Source: Spirochaetales bacterium Spiro_10 (GTDB lineage Bacteria; Spirochaetota; Spirochaetia; Treponematales; Treponemataceae). Taken from it: a DNA stretch of 32,633 nt. The notes beneath the pieces were generated by a model, which saw nothing but the letters and a program-made list of their open reading frames with translations, made no database searches and was not told the origin of the DNA. Location: assembly GCA_001604405.1 (NCBI GenBank), contig LVBL01000015.1, positions 1 through 32,633 on the forward strand, read 5' to 3'. Made by a program: the position numbers and the translations under genes. This document shows, piece by piece, positions 14,998 to 24,032 of the stretch (position 1 is its first letter; every line of letters starts with the position of its first letter).

Positions 14998-17900
14998 TTA
15001 CGGGGCGAAGCCTTGGAGCATGTTCTGGAGGGACTCGGGATCGTCGAACCTGCGCTCGCGGCGCTTGTTGAAAAGGCTGTACAGGATCGGCGTCACGAAC
15101 AGCGTCATGACCGAGCCGGACAGAAGGCCGCCGACAAGCGTCATCCCGACGGGCTGCATCATCTCGCCTCCGTCGCCGGGGAAAAAAGCCATCGGGACGG
15201 CGGCGATTACGGTCGTCAGGGTCGTCATCATGATCGGCCTCAGCCTGCTCTTGCCGGCGTTGACGCAGGCCTCTAACACGGGAGTCTTCCCGCGCATCAG
15301 GCCGTTCGCGAAATCCACGAGCACGATGCCGTTGTTCACGACGATTCCGACGAGGGCCACGACCCCAACGGCGGAAAACAGGGTAAACGGCTGAGACGTC
15401 AGGGTATACACGGCCGCCACGCCGATGGCAAGCAGCGGTATCGAGAAAAAGATGATGAGCGGATCCACGAGCGACTCGAACTGCGCGGCCATCACGATGA
15501 ATACCAGGAACACCGCGACGAGAATGACGACGATCATCACGGATCCCGACTTCGAAAGATCGCTTGCCTCTCCGGCGTACGTAAGCTTCACCGATTCGGG
15601 CAACACGAGATGGCGAGCGACCGCCGCCTCGACGAGCGGCTGCACGACGCTCGCCGCGCGGCCGGTCTCGATGTTCGCCGTAACATGGTTTACCCGGACG
15701 CCTTCCTCGCGGGTTATTGTGGTCGGGGCGTTCGAGACGCGAAAGGTCACGATGTTGTCGAGCGAAACCTTCCCGTTTTTCCCCTCGACCTTCAGGCGGC
15801 CGATGTCGGAGAGGGTCGCGATGTCGGCGTCCGGGAGATACACCTCGACGGGAACCTCGAGATTGCCGGTCCGCCAGTACGTTGCCGTCACCCCGTTCAG
15901 GGCGGCTCGAATTTCCCTTGATATGGCGGAGGCCGTGACGCCGAGGGCGGCCGCACGGTCATGGTCTACCGACACCGTGTATTGCGGGCGCCCCTTCTCG
16001 AAGTCAGAGGTGATGTCCGTGACCTCTGGCACGTGCTCCTTCAGGATGGCCATGATGCGGGACGCGGCGGCCGCGACCGCTTCCGTGTCGTCGGATGCCA
16101 GGCGGACGTCGATGGGCGCGCTGTTCCCGAACCTCCTCCCGGCCGAAAACGTGAAGACGGCGTCCGGTATCGCGTCGAGCTCGGGCTTCACCAGCTCGCG
16201 TATTTTAACGGGCGAGACGGCCTGATCCCCCACTGGCGGGAGATTGATCTGGATATTGCCCGCGTTCTGGCGCCCGGCGGTCAGGATGACGCTCCTGTAT
16301 CCGCGCACGCGCGCCTTCACGACGTCCTGAACCCTGAACAGCGTCTCTTCGGTCACTTCGCGGTTCGTGCCGACGGGCAGGGTCATGGTGATCGTGACGA
16401 TGTCGTCTGTTCGCGACTCGGGCGCCAGGCTCATGCCGAGGGAGGCGAACCTGACGAAGGAAAGCGTAGCGAGAAGAACGATGAGGGTCATCACGAGCAG
16501 GCGGTTTTTCAGCGAAAAGGATAGCGCGGCGCCGTAACCCTCCTCGAGCCGGCGCAGGGCGGCCTCGATCGCTCGGTCGGCCCGCTCTACAAGCGGGCGG
16601 CGTATAGGCTTCTGCGCGCGCGTGTCGATCTTGAGGACGCTTCCGCAGAGCGCGGGCACGAGCGTTACCGCTACGACAAGTGAGACCGAAAGGGAGATGA
16701 CGACGGTCACGACCATGTCGCCGAACATCTGGCCGAGCGTCTCGAGCTCGGCCTTGAATATGATCACGGGCAGGAACACGCACAGGGTGGTAAGCGTCGA
16801 GGCGGTGATGGACACGATGACCTGCGAGCTGCCCCGAATCGCCGAGACGGCCGCGTTGTCGCCGCGCTCGCGGTAGCGATGGATGTTGTCGAGCACGACG
16901 ATGGACGAGTCGACGATCATCCCGATGCCGAGAATGAGTCCCGTCATCGTCATGACATTGAGCGTCAGGCCCATCATCGCCATCCCGAACAGGGTGGCCA
17001 AGATGGAGATCGGCATTGAAAAGGCGATGACGAGCGTTCCCTTCGCGCTCCGAAGGAACAAAAGGATCACGAGCATGGCGAGAAGGCCGCCCTGGACCGC
17101 CGAGGAGTAAACCCCGCGCATGGCGGAGGAGATCATCGTGGTCTCGTCGCTCACGACGGAAAGCGCAAGGCCCTGCGGCAACTCGGCGTTGATCCCGGGC
17201 AGGGCCCTCCGGACATCCCGCGAGACGGTCGCCGCGTTCGAGTCCGCGTCGTTCGTTATCGAGATGTAGAGGCCGGGAAGCCCGTCGATGTATACACGGA
17301 AACCGGTATACTCGTTCGTCTCGTACACCTCGGCCACGTCCTCCAGCTTGACGACGTTGGAGCGGGTCACGGACGAGCCGATAGCCGGGACCGAGACGGT
17401 CGACACCACGGTCTGCCGGATGTCGTCAAGCGAGGCAAACCCCTCGTTGAGATAGATCTCGTAATCCATCCCGCCGTCCTCGAGTGTACCCCCCGATGTT
17501 CGCACGTTTCGTGCTGCGAGGGAAGCGGATATGCCGGAAAGCGTCAGTCCGTAGGCCTGAAGGCGGTTCTCGTCGACGTCGACGCGCACGGTTCGCGCGG
17601 CCCCGCCGCTCACGTCCGCTGAGGCGACGCCCGGCACGCGCTCCAAAAGCGGCGCCAGGGTATCCTCGGCCAGCGTCTTGAGCTCGCTTATGGCGACGTT
17701 GCCGGAAACGGTGAGCCGCATGATGGGCCGCGAGTTCATGTCGAACCGTCGCAGGGTCGGCGTCTCGCAATCGTCCGGCAGGGCGTTCGCCGCCCGCGCG
17801 AGGATGTCCTTTATGTCCGCCGAGACCTCGTCGAGATCCATGTCGTACCCGAACGTGAGGCGGATGGAGCTCCTTCCGAGCGACGACGAGGACGTCATCT

Positions 17901-18135
17901 CCTTAAGCCCGGAAAGTATGCTCAGGCGGGTCTCGAGAACACGGGTGACGTTCTTCTCGACCTCCTCGGGCCCGACATCCGGCCAGGAGGTTACGACGGT
18001 CAGGACGGGCATGTTCGTCGCGGGGTAGAGCGCCACCCCGAGCCGCGGCACGAAAATGGCCGCGACAAAGCACAACAGGACGTACAGCATGACGGTCGTG
18101 ACGGGCTGGCGGACGGAAAGCTCGGAGAACCTCAC
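14998..18135 (-). CDS. RND efflux transporter permease (AcrB/HAE family)
   Basis: The 1045-aa protein is a full-length RND inner-membrane pump with twelve helices and two large periplasmic loops. It shows the family opening (SVRQPVTTVMLYVLLCF), the YPATNMPVLTVVTSWP segment, the TM4 motif (GIGMIVDSSIVVLDNI) and the duplicated motif near TM10 (VALVGIVVNNGIVLVDFANG). It should export drugs or lipids using the proton gradient. TM4 has one Asp followed by Ser rather than the Asp-Asp pair of AcrB, and the TM10 Lys is replaced by Asn, a pattern found in other HAE-type pumps. The start is GTG overlapping the adaptor stop in a GTGA tetranucleotide, so translation is coupled. It is last in a three-gene operon. 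Confidence 0.95.
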   Translation of the reverse strand: MRFSELSVRQPVTTVMLYVLLCFVAAIFVPRLGVALYPATNMPVLTVVTSWPDVGPEEVEKNVTRVLETRLSILSGLKEMTSSSSLGRSSIRLTFGYDMDLDEVSADIKDILARAANALPDDCETPTLRRFDMNSRPIMRLTVSGNVAISELKTLAEDTLAPLLERVPGVASADVSGGAARTVRVDVDENRLQAYGLTLSGISASLAARNVRTSGGTLEDGGMDYEIYLNEGFASLDDIRQTVVSTVSVPAIGSSVTRSNVVKLEDVAEVYETNEYTGFRVYIDGLPGLYISITNDADSNAATVSRDVRRALPGINAELPQGLALSVVSDETTMISSAMRGVYSSAVQGGLLAMLVILLFLRSAKGTLVIAFSMPISILATLFGMAMMGLTLNVMTMTGLILGIGMIVDSSIVVLDNIHRYRERGDNAAVSAIRGSSQVIVSITASTLTTLCVFLPVIIFKAELETLGQMFGDMVVTVVISLSVSLVVAVTLVPALCGSVLKIDTRAQKPIRRPLVERADRAIEAALRRLEEGYGAALSFSLKNRLLVMTLIVLLATLSFVRFASLGMSLAPESRTDDIVTITMTLPVGTNREVTEETLFRVQDVVKARVRGYRSVILTAGRQNAGNIQINLPPVGDQAVSPVKIRELVKPELDAIPDAVFTFSAGRRFGNSAPIDVRLASDDTEAVAAAASRIMAILKEHVPEVTDITSDFEKGRPQYTVSVDHDRAAALGVTASAISREIRAALNGVTATYWRTGNLEVPVEVYLPDADIATLSDIGRLKVEGKNGKVSLDNIVTFRVSNAPTTITREEGVRVNHVTANIETGRAASVVQPLVEAAVARHLVLPESVKLTYAGEASDLSKSGSVMIVVILVAVFLVFIVMAAQFESLVDPLIIFFSIPLLAIGVAAVYTLTSQPFTLFSAVGVVALVGIVVNNGIVLVDFANGLMRGKTPVLEACVNAGKSRLRPIMMTTLTTVIAAVPMAFFPGDGGEMMQPVGMTLVGGLLSGSVMTLFVTPILYSLFNKRRERRFDDPESLQNMLQGFAP

Positions 18136-19106
18136 TGGTTCGCGTCCTTTCCGGCCATTCTGACCGGGGTTCCGTCGGAAACCGACCCTGAAACCACGAC
18201 CCTGTCCCCGAAAGCGGCGCCGGAACGCAATTCCGTTTTCTCGTCGTTCGAAAGCCCGACCGTTACCGCCACGCGGCGCGCCACGAGGTCGTCCCCGACC
18301 ACATAGACGACGCGCTCGCCGTTAAACGTCCTCACCGCCCGCTTCGGGACCACCACGACGCCTTTGGCCTCGCGGGTAACGAGCGTAATCACGGCGAACA
18401 TACCGTGCCGGAGCCTTCCCGCGGGGGCGTCGGCCGAAAGCCGGATCTCGACCGTCCGCGAGCTCGTCTCCACGACGGGACTTACCATAGTGACCGTCGC
18501 GGGGTAGCGCTCGCCGGGCCATGCCACGAGGGACACCTCGGCCGAAAGCCCCGAACGGAGCACGGAGACGTATTTCTCCGGAACGTACGTTATTATCTGG
18601 ACGTCGTCGAGCACGCCGACGGTCGCGAGGGGCGACGACGTAGAGACGGTGTCTCCGACGGTGTAGGGAAGCGAAATGACCGTTCCGTTGATCGTGGAAC
18701 GGACGGGGCTCGAGGCATAGGGGGCGCCAGGACGGGATGGATCCACGAGGGCTATGACGTCTCCCTTGCGCACGCTTGATCCGACGCCCGCCTGATAGGA
18801 CACGAGCTTGCCCGACGTGTCGGCGTACAGGGAGATGCGGGACCGGGATGTGACGTCCCCGTTAAGCCGGATTTTCTGCAAGATCGTCGACGGCGTGAGG
18901 GTTACCGTCTCAACGGCAATCGCCGCCGGCGCGCCTCCTCCTCCCCGTGCCGGCGAAGCGGGCGCGCCGCCGCCCGAGGATCCGGACTTGCCGCCGGAAG
19001 TGGATGCGGCGGTCTTTGGCATGAACAGCGCAAGCGTCAGGGATATGACGGAAACGACGATGCATCCCAGCAGGGTCAACCGTATCACGCGATCCACGTC
19101 CTTCAT
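18132..19106 (-). CDS. RND efflux periplasmic adaptor (HlyD/MFP family)
   Basis: The 324-aa membrane-fusion protein links the inner-membrane pump to the outer-membrane factor. It has an N-terminal membrane anchor (LTLLGCIVVSVISLTLALF) and a Gly/Ser/Ala/Pro-rich linker. The lipoyl-like half-motifs follow (ISLYADTSGKLVSYQAGVGSSVRKGDVIALVD and STINGTVISLPYTVGDTV, each split around the hairpin). A beta-barrel and membrane-proximal domain end the protein (VVVVPKRAVRTFNGERVVYVV). The alpha-helical hairpin between the lipoyl halves is almost absent, so the adaptor is of the short-hairpin type. ATG 19106 overlaps the outer-membrane factor stop as ATGA and is preferred to an upstream in-frame ATG inside that gene. 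Confidence 0.92.
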   Translation of the reverse strand: MKDVDRVIRLTLLGCIVVSVISLTLALFMPKTAASTSGGKSGSSGGGAPASPARGGGGAPAAIAVETVTLTPSTILQKIRLNGDVTSRSRISLYADTSGKLVSYQAGVGSSVRKGDVIALVDPSRPGAPYASSPVRSTINGTVISLPYTVGDTVSTSSPLATVGVLDDVQIITYVPEKYVSVLRSGLSAEVSLVAWPGERYPATVTMVSPVVETSSRTVEIRLSADAPAGRLRHGMFAVITLVTREAKGVVVVPKRAVRTFNGERVVYVVGDDLVARRVAVTVGLSNDEKTELRSGAAFGDRVVVSGSVSDGTPVRMAGKDANQ

Positions 19107-20488
19107 CGACCAGCCTCCCCGCCGCACACCTCTGCCTCGGTCAGTCCAAGACCGTGCGCAAGCTCTATTACCCCGATTTTGTAGTTGTATCCCGCCGTCA
19201 ATGCGGCGAGCCGCGCCTCGAGAAGACGTTGGCGGGCGCCGTCGTACTCGGTTTGGGTTACGAGTCCCGCGCGATACCCCTGCCCCGAAAGCTCGTACGC
19301 GCGCGCTGCGAGCCGCTCGTTCATGGCGGCGAGGTCAATCGAGCGGTATCGCCCTTCGAGGCGCTCGACGAGGCCCTGGACAAGCAGGAACGTCTCGCGC
19401 CGGGCGCGTTCGAGGGCGATCCCGGCCTTGAGGACCGCGGTTTCCCGCTCGTTGGCGGAAAGCCACTCCCTTGAGCCTGCGATATAACCGTTCAGCGGTA
19501 TGGAGACCGACAGGCTGAAGGTTCCGTAATCGGGCGCGCGCGGGCCGTCTTCAAGATTCGAGACGCCGACCGATTCGCTCAGGCTCACCGTCGGCGCGCG
19601 CTGGACAAGCAGGCCCGCGCGCCGTTCGCTCTTGGCCGTCTCCAGGGCATACCTGGCCGAACGCACGGAGTAGGAGCGCTCGACGTACGACCCGGGGGGA
19701 TCCGGCAACCGCACGGGACGGGGATTCGTCTCGAGGGTGTCGGTGAGCTCTATGTCTCCCGTGGGTTCGATTCCGAGCAGGATCGCGAACTCCCTGCACG
19801 CTTGGCGATAGGCGCGTCGCGCCTCGTCGATCTTGGGCTCGTTGGCCGCCGCCGCGTATCTCGCCTGAAGGAGCTCGAGCTCGGAGGCGAGACCGCTTTC
19901 GTAGTTCTTACGTACATACTCCGCCTGCCGGTTCGCGAGGGCGCGATCGCCCTCCGCGAGCTCCAGTGCGTCCCTGTCCGCCAGCAGCAGGTAATAGGCC
20001 GTTTTCACGTCCCGCTCAACGACGGATTCCGCGTTGGAAAGAGACAACAGCGCGGCGTCCCGGGCGAGACCGGACTGTCTCCGCGCCTCCGGAATCCCCG
20101 CGGTAAGGGTAAGGCTGAGGCCCGCGGAAACCTCGAGGGAGGTACCGCCGCGGGAAGGCGGCGCGCTGCCGGCAAGTTCGTGAACGTTACGAAGGGTTCC
20201 GCCTAGGGTCAGCGAGGGCAAGAAGGCGTTCCAGGAGTATCGGGCGCGCTCCTGGGCCACGGAGGCCGCCAGGCGCTCGGAAAGCAGGGACGCGTTTCCC
20301 TCCCGGGCCCGCGCCAGGGACTCCTCGAGACCGAGGCGCGTGACGGATCCACGAGCCGGCTCGGAGGCCGCGCCGGAGCAGAGACTCGCGACCAGAAACG
20401 CGAACGACGCGACCTTTCCGTATCGCGACCGCCCGCGTCGTGGGAGTTTTGACGCTCGTCTCAAGTTTTGTCCTGTATTTTCCGGCAT
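19103..20488 (-). CDS. TolC-like outer-membrane efflux factor
   Basis: The 461-aa protein has the duplicated outer-membrane efflux protein layout: long helical stretches rich in Ala, Arg and Glu (LGLEESLARAREGNASL, LQARYAAAANEPKIDEARRAYRQA, LVQGLVERLEGRYRSIDLAAMNERLAARAYELS, each longer helix shown here only in part) with short strands between. An N-terminal hydrophobic export segment (KVASFAFLVASLCSG, cleavage near AASE) follows a long basic leader. It would form the trimeric channel through the outer membrane for the pump encoded downstream. No good Shine-Dalgarno precedes ATG 20488, and the actual start may be the in-frame TTG 24 nt downstream, which has AGGA before it. As first gene of the operon it implies a diderm cell. 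Confidence 0.9.
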   Translation of the reverse strand: MPENTGQNLRRASKLPRRGRSRYGKVASFAFLVASLCSGAASEPARGSVTRLGLEESLARAREGNASLLSERLAASVAQERARYSWNAFLPSLTLGGTLRNVHELAGSAPPSRGGTSLEVSAGLSLTLTAGIPEARRQSGLARDAALLSLSNAESVVERDVKTAYYLLLADRDALELAEGDRALANRQAEYVRKNYESGLASELELLQARYAAAANEPKIDEARRAYRQACREFAILLGIEPTGDIELTDTLETNPRPVRLPDPPGSYVERSYSVRSARYALETAKSERRAGLLVQRAPTVSLSESVGVSNLEDGPRAPDYGTFSLSVSIPLNGYIAGSREWLSANERETAVLKAGIALERARRETFLLVQGLVERLEGRYRSIDLAAMNERLAARAYELSGQGYRAGLVTQTEYDGARQRLLEARLAALTAGYNYKIGVIELAHGLGLTEAEVCGGEAGR

Positions 20489-20552
20489 TAACTGCTATAA
20501 TAAGAGAGACTTGGCGGGCGCGCAACCCGTCAAACGGGCGCAAAGGGGACTC

Positions 20553-20582
20553 TTGACCTTTCGCGCATAACCTTGCTATACT
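20553..20582 (+). promoter_or_regulatory. tRNA-Ala promoter
   Basis: TTGACC (20553-20558) and extended -10 TGCTATACT (20574-20582) have an 18-bp spacer to the TATACT hexamer. The expected start is around 20588-20590, a few nt before the mature tRNA at 20594. This is the best-formed promoter in the window. Confidence 0.8.
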
Positions 20583-20593
20583 CCCCTCACCTC

Positions 20594-20667
<74 letters not shown>

Positions 20668-20714
20668 CGAGTTCTCCTGACCAACTGTAATTCCCTAAAA
20701 AGAAGATGGCTGCG

Positions 20715-22349
20715 ATGGACGACTTTGGTCTTGATCCCGAATTGGCTGCTCTCCTTGACGAAACACCCGTACACACCACAAAGAAAACCATAAAGAAAGA
20801 GTCCTTGTTCTCGAGTTCACTCGAGGCGAGCGGTGCGGGTCCGCGGGGGCCGCATGACGTCGACCTGACGAGAACCTCCTTCACGAAGGTGGATAAAACC
20901 CTTTCGTCCTCGGCGAACCCCGTATTCGACGATCCCTCGTACTACAAGCGCGTTCTCGGAAACGAGGCGGATCCCGCGCAGCGGCTCCACACCCTGCTTT
21001 CAAAGTACCTCACCTGCCAGGACCCGAAGGACAGAAGCGTATACCGCCTCCAGCTGATCACCGCCTACTGGGACTTCATGGGCGGCATCGCGCAGAAAAC
21101 CGCGGCGGGAAAGGCCGATGCGGCGAAACGCTTCGCCCTGCGCTTCGGACTCGTGCTGCCGACGCTGTTGACCCCGGAGCAAAAGGACATGTTCGCCCGG
21201 GTTATCGAGGACAACATTTACGGGGAACCGGTGTATTATCTCGACGAATGGCTCCAGGCGATCGGATCGGGCAAGATAAACACCTCGAGTACCGACGAGG
21301 CAAAGTCGAGCAAGAAGGACGATTCCTCCCGCTTCCAGCAGCTCCTCAGCAAGGCCGACGGAAAGCTTCAGAGCGCGGAAAACCTCGTGCGCGCAAAATC
21401 GGAAGAACGGCTTCGCGCCGAGGACGAACTCAGGCGAAAGCTCGACTCGGTCTTTATGCACGAGTCCCTTGCCGGCTTCACCGGCGTCAAGGCGCCCTTC
21501 TCGGACCAGCAAAAGCGCACGCTCGGGGAGATATCCGAATCGTTCCGCGCCATTCTCGGCCTCGACAAGGAATTACAGTCGTTCATCCGTGACTATGAAA
21601 CCGCGGATTCCGACGTCCGCATCCTCCAGCAAAAAGTCGAGTCCTCCGGGGGCGGCACGACAAACGCCTCGGGCGTGGCTACGGAGTTCGACACGATCCG
21701 GCAAATGGCCAAGATGACCTGCGGACGGCAGGGAAACCACTTCCCGATCCTCACGCGCGAGTACTTCCATTCTTCCTCGCGGGAAATCGGCATCCGGGAA
21801 AACGTCATCGAGACATTCCGCTGGGTGGAATCGATCGATCCAGAGGCCTATTGCCGTCAGTACAAGTCCCAGCTCAACCGGATTCCCCCGTTCATCATTC
21901 TCATCCCGTCATACGGCGACTACGGTTTTTGCTGGGAGCCCTTCGACCGCTACAACCGCGTGACGAGCCGCGGGCGCGTCGCGATCCCGATGTACGCGAA
22001 GAACCTCGTTGTCGCGGTTCTCGCCGCCATCGCGGACCTGCGTTGGCAGGTGGCGAAGGAAAAGGCGTCCTACTACTGGATGGAAGAGGGGTTGACGGGA
22101 AACTACTATCAGTGGTTCCAGGCCCAGAAACTCAAGGGCGACGTCAAGGAATACTTCATCAACGACTATCTTCTCTGGATGCTCAAGGAAAGCGACGGAA
22201 TACAGAAGCTCGACAAGGAAGTCCGCGCCGTGTTCTGGCGGTACATGCCCTTCTCTCCCGAGATCAAGGCGAAGCTCAAGCCGCGCGCCCTAGTCTACCA
22301 GGAACTCTGCCAGCGGGATCTCAACCGGCAGATGTCCGACGGGTATTGA
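20715..22349 (+). CDS. Conserved-looking large protein of unknown function
   Basis: The 544-aa protein has no signal peptide or membrane segment and should be cytoplasmic. It starts with an acidic segment (MDDFGLDPELAALLDETP). A helical region (about 60-180) follows, then a charged coiled-coil-like stretch (about 195-250, QLLSKADGKLQSAENLVRAK) and a C-terminal part rich in aromatic residues (about 330-544, with PPFIILIPSYGDYGF and WMEEGLTGNYYQWF). No catalytic motif or family is recognised. The ATG at 20715 is preferred to 20706 because AGAAG lies nine nt before it but directly abuts the other. It begins 47 nt after tRNA-Ala and may be read through from that promoter. Strong length and codon bias make it a real gene. 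Confidence 0.75.
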   Translation: MDDFGLDPELAALLDETPVHTTKKTIKKESLFSSSLEASGAGPRGPHDVDLTRTSFTKVDKTLSSSANPVFDDPSYYKRVLGNEADPAQRLHTLLSKYLTCQDPKDRSVYRLQLITAYWDFMGGIAQKTAAGKADAAKRFALRFGLVLPTLLTPEQKDMFARVIEDNIYGEPVYYLDEWLQAIGSGKINTSSTDEAKSSKKDDSSRFQQLLSKADGKLQSAENLVRAKSEERLRAEDELRRKLDSVFMHESLAGFTGVKAPFSDQQKRTLGEISESFRAILGLDKELQSFIRDYETADSDVRILQQKVESSGGGTTNASGVATEFDTIRQMAKMTCGRQGNHFPILTREYFHSSSREIGIRENVIETFRWVESIDPEAYCRQYKSQLNRIPPFIILIPSYGDYGFCWEPFDRYNRVTSRGRVAIPMYAKNLVVAVLAAIADLRWQVAKEKASYYWMEEGLTGNYYQWFQAQKLKGDVKEYFINDYLLWMLKESDGIQKLDKEVRAVFWRYMPFSPEIKAKLKPRALVYQELCQRDLNRQMSDGY

Positions 22350-22370
22350 GGCCCGGCGGCCCGGAAGCCG

Positions 22371-22667
22371 TCACGGGCGTTTGGCGTTTTCCGGGTTTTT
22401 TTTCGTCTTGAAAAACAGCGGATCGAGCTTGTCCGCGAGGTCGAAGCGGTCAACGACCCACTTCGTGAGCCGCTGGTAGACGATCATCGCGATGATGATC
22501 CCGCCGATGAAGGCGAAGGGCAACAGCGACGCGACCCGCTCGTGCAAAACCGGAGAAAGCTGGCTCACCAGCAGGATGAGCAGGGCGATGAACACGAACG
22601 CGAGCAATACGTTCGCGACGGTACCCGCAATGACGAAAATCACCGTATTGAGCTTTCGGCTCTTCAT
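22371..22667 (-). CDS. Small two-helix membrane protein downstream of lspA
   Basis: The 98-aa protein has two strong transmembrane helices (TVIFVIAGTVANVLLAFVFI running into LLILLVSQL, and LLPFAFIGGIIIAMIVYQRL) and a basic C-terminal tail ending KKNPENAKRP. Its ATG at 22667 overlaps the lspA stop as ATGA, which indicates translational coupling and fixes the start. Function is unknown; co-expression with signal peptidase II suggests, but does not prove, an envelope role. It is convergent with the 544-aa gene, 21 nt apart. Confidence 0.7.
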   Translation of the reverse strand: MKSRKLNTVIFVIAGTVANVLLAFVFIALLILLVSQLSPVLHERVASLLPFAFIGGIIIAMIVYQRLTKWVVDRFDLADKLDPLFFKTKKNPENAKRP

Positions 22668-23200
22668 GTTGCCTCCCCGGCGCCCTTGGCCTCGCCGTTC
22701 TTGACGGCGATGGCGACCGACAGTATGAGCAGGATCCCGCAAACCACGACCGCGGAATCCGCGACGTTGAACGTGGGCCACCGCTCCAGCCCGAACAGGC
22801 CGTAGAACTTGAAATCAAGGAAGTCGAGCACGCCTTCCGGACGGAAGAAGCGGTCGATTATGTTGCCGATCCCGCCGCCGACGATTCCCGCGACGCACCA
22901 CCGCTGAAAGGGGCTGATGTCGTCCGTCCTGAAATACACCGAGACGACGATCGCCATGACGATGAGCGGGGCGAAGCCGAAAAGAAGCCCGCGCAGGTCC
23001 CCGGAAAGCCCGTGGCCGATGCTGAAGGCGATCCCGGGATTGTAGACGCGCACGATCCTGAAGAAGTCGCCCAGAAACGAGGCGCCTATCGACCAGGGGC
23101 GAACGAAGGCGGTTATGAGATATTTGGTAAGCTGGTCGAGCGCGACGATTCCGGCGGTAAGCGTAAACGGAATCAGTAAGGAGCGCGTTCTTGAAGTCAT
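22664..23200 (-). CDS. lspA: Signal peptidase II (prolipoprotein)
   Basis: The 178-aa protein is the inner-membrane aspartyl protease that removes signal peptides from lipid-modified prolipoproteins. It has four helices and the family motifs: ALDQLTK near the N terminus, YNPGIAFS, GIVGGGIGNIIDRFFRPEGVLDF with the first catalytic Asp (shown in part), and FNVADSAVV with the second. ATG 23200 is chosen because GGGGGA lies nine nt upstream; an in-frame ATG at 23224 adds a polar octapeptide. Its substrates would include lipoproteins such as the clostripain-type one in this window. It is coupled to the small membrane gene downstream. Confidence 0.94.
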   Translation of the reverse strand: MTSRTRSLLIPFTLTAGIVALDQLTKYLITAFVRPWSIGASFLGDFFRIVRVYNPGIAFSIGHGLSGDLRGLLFGFAPLIVMAIVVSVYFRTDDISPFQRWCVAGIVGGGIGNIIDRFFRPEGVLDFLDFKFYGLFGLERWPTFNVADSAVVVCGILLILSVAIAVKNGEAKGAGEAT

Positions 23201-23270
23201 CTTGTTTCCCCCGCTATGCGACATTCCGTCGCGTGCATTGCGCGCAACGCGCCGATATGACGGATTGTAC

Positions 23271-24032
23271 CTATAAACCGGTCGGTACGTCTATAAAAAC
23301 CGAGTCTGTGCCCGTCGCGCGGGCAAACTCGGCCATCAAAAGGCGCGGGCCGACGGTCTCGGTGGCGTAATGGCCCGCCGCCACGACCGAGATGCCGTTT
23401 TCCAGCGCGTGATGGTACTCCTCGTGGCCGATCTCTCCGGTAACGAAACAGTCGGCGCCGCATTCGATCGCCTGATACAGCTCGTCGGCGCCGCCCCCGG
23501 AGACGACGGCCACGGAGGAGATGCGCTCGGGCCCGAAAGGCAGGACGCGCGGGGTCATGATCCTGTCCGGGTCGAGGCGCGCCAGCAGTTCGGCAAGCGT
23601 AACGCCGTCGGGGATAGTCCCGCGCAGGCCTATGGTGGCGCCATGCCAGTCGCCGAACGGCTCCAGGGACTGCAGCCCGAGACGGGCGGCAAGCCCCGCG
23701 TTGTTGCCTACGGAGGGATGGGCGTCGAGCGGCAAATGGCTCGCGTACAGCGCCATGTCCGCGTCGAGCAGGGCCTTTAAGCGCCGATAGTGTCCGCCGA
23801 CTACGCGCTCGGCGTCCCTCCAGAAAAGCCCGTGATGTACGACGAGCATCCCCGCTCCCGCGGAGGCGGCGCGCCGGACGGTCTCAAGGCAGGCGTCTAC
23901 CGCGAAGGCGACGCGCGAAACCGTACCGCCCGAGTTTTCGACCTGCAATCCGTTCCTGGAGGGATCCGCTCCCTCAAAGCGACCGCCGTCCAGATAGCGT
24001 TCAAGCCAGAGCGCGATCTCGCGGGCGGTCAT
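23271..24032 (-). CDS. Nif3-like dinuclear metal-centre protein
   Basis: The 253-aa protein is a complete Nif3/YbgI/YqfO-family member. Metal-ligand segments are in place: VVHHGLFW (two His), the SHLPLDAHPSVGNN segment with Asp and His, and the C-terminal GHYATETVG with His and Glu. GLRGTIPDG and VSGGGADEL mark the middle of the fold. The family folds as a hexameric ring with two metal ions per subunit and is annotated as GTP cyclohydrolase 1 type 2 in some databases, but the physiological reaction is not settled. Its start overlaps the stop of the preceding gene by four nt (ATGA), so the two are coupled. No insertion domain (as in YqfO) is present. Confidence 0.92.
   Translation of the reverse strand: MTAREIALWLERYLDGGRFEGADPSRNGLQVENSGGTVSRVAFAVDACLETVRRAASAGAGMLVVHHGLFWRDAERVVGGHYRRLKALLDADMALYASHLPLDAHPSVGNNAGLAARLGLQSLEPFGDWHGATIGLRGTIPDGVTLAELLARLDPDRIMTPRVLPFGPERISSVAVVSGGGADELYQAIECGADCFVTGEIGHEEYHHALENGISVVAAGHYATETVGPRLLMAEFARATGTDSVFIDVPTGL

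Noticed and set aside
22350-22410. T-rich run next to a short GC stem between convergent genes
   Set aside because: The stem is only about four base pairs and the T-run lies inside the coding end of the minus-strand gene, so a terminator call is not supported.
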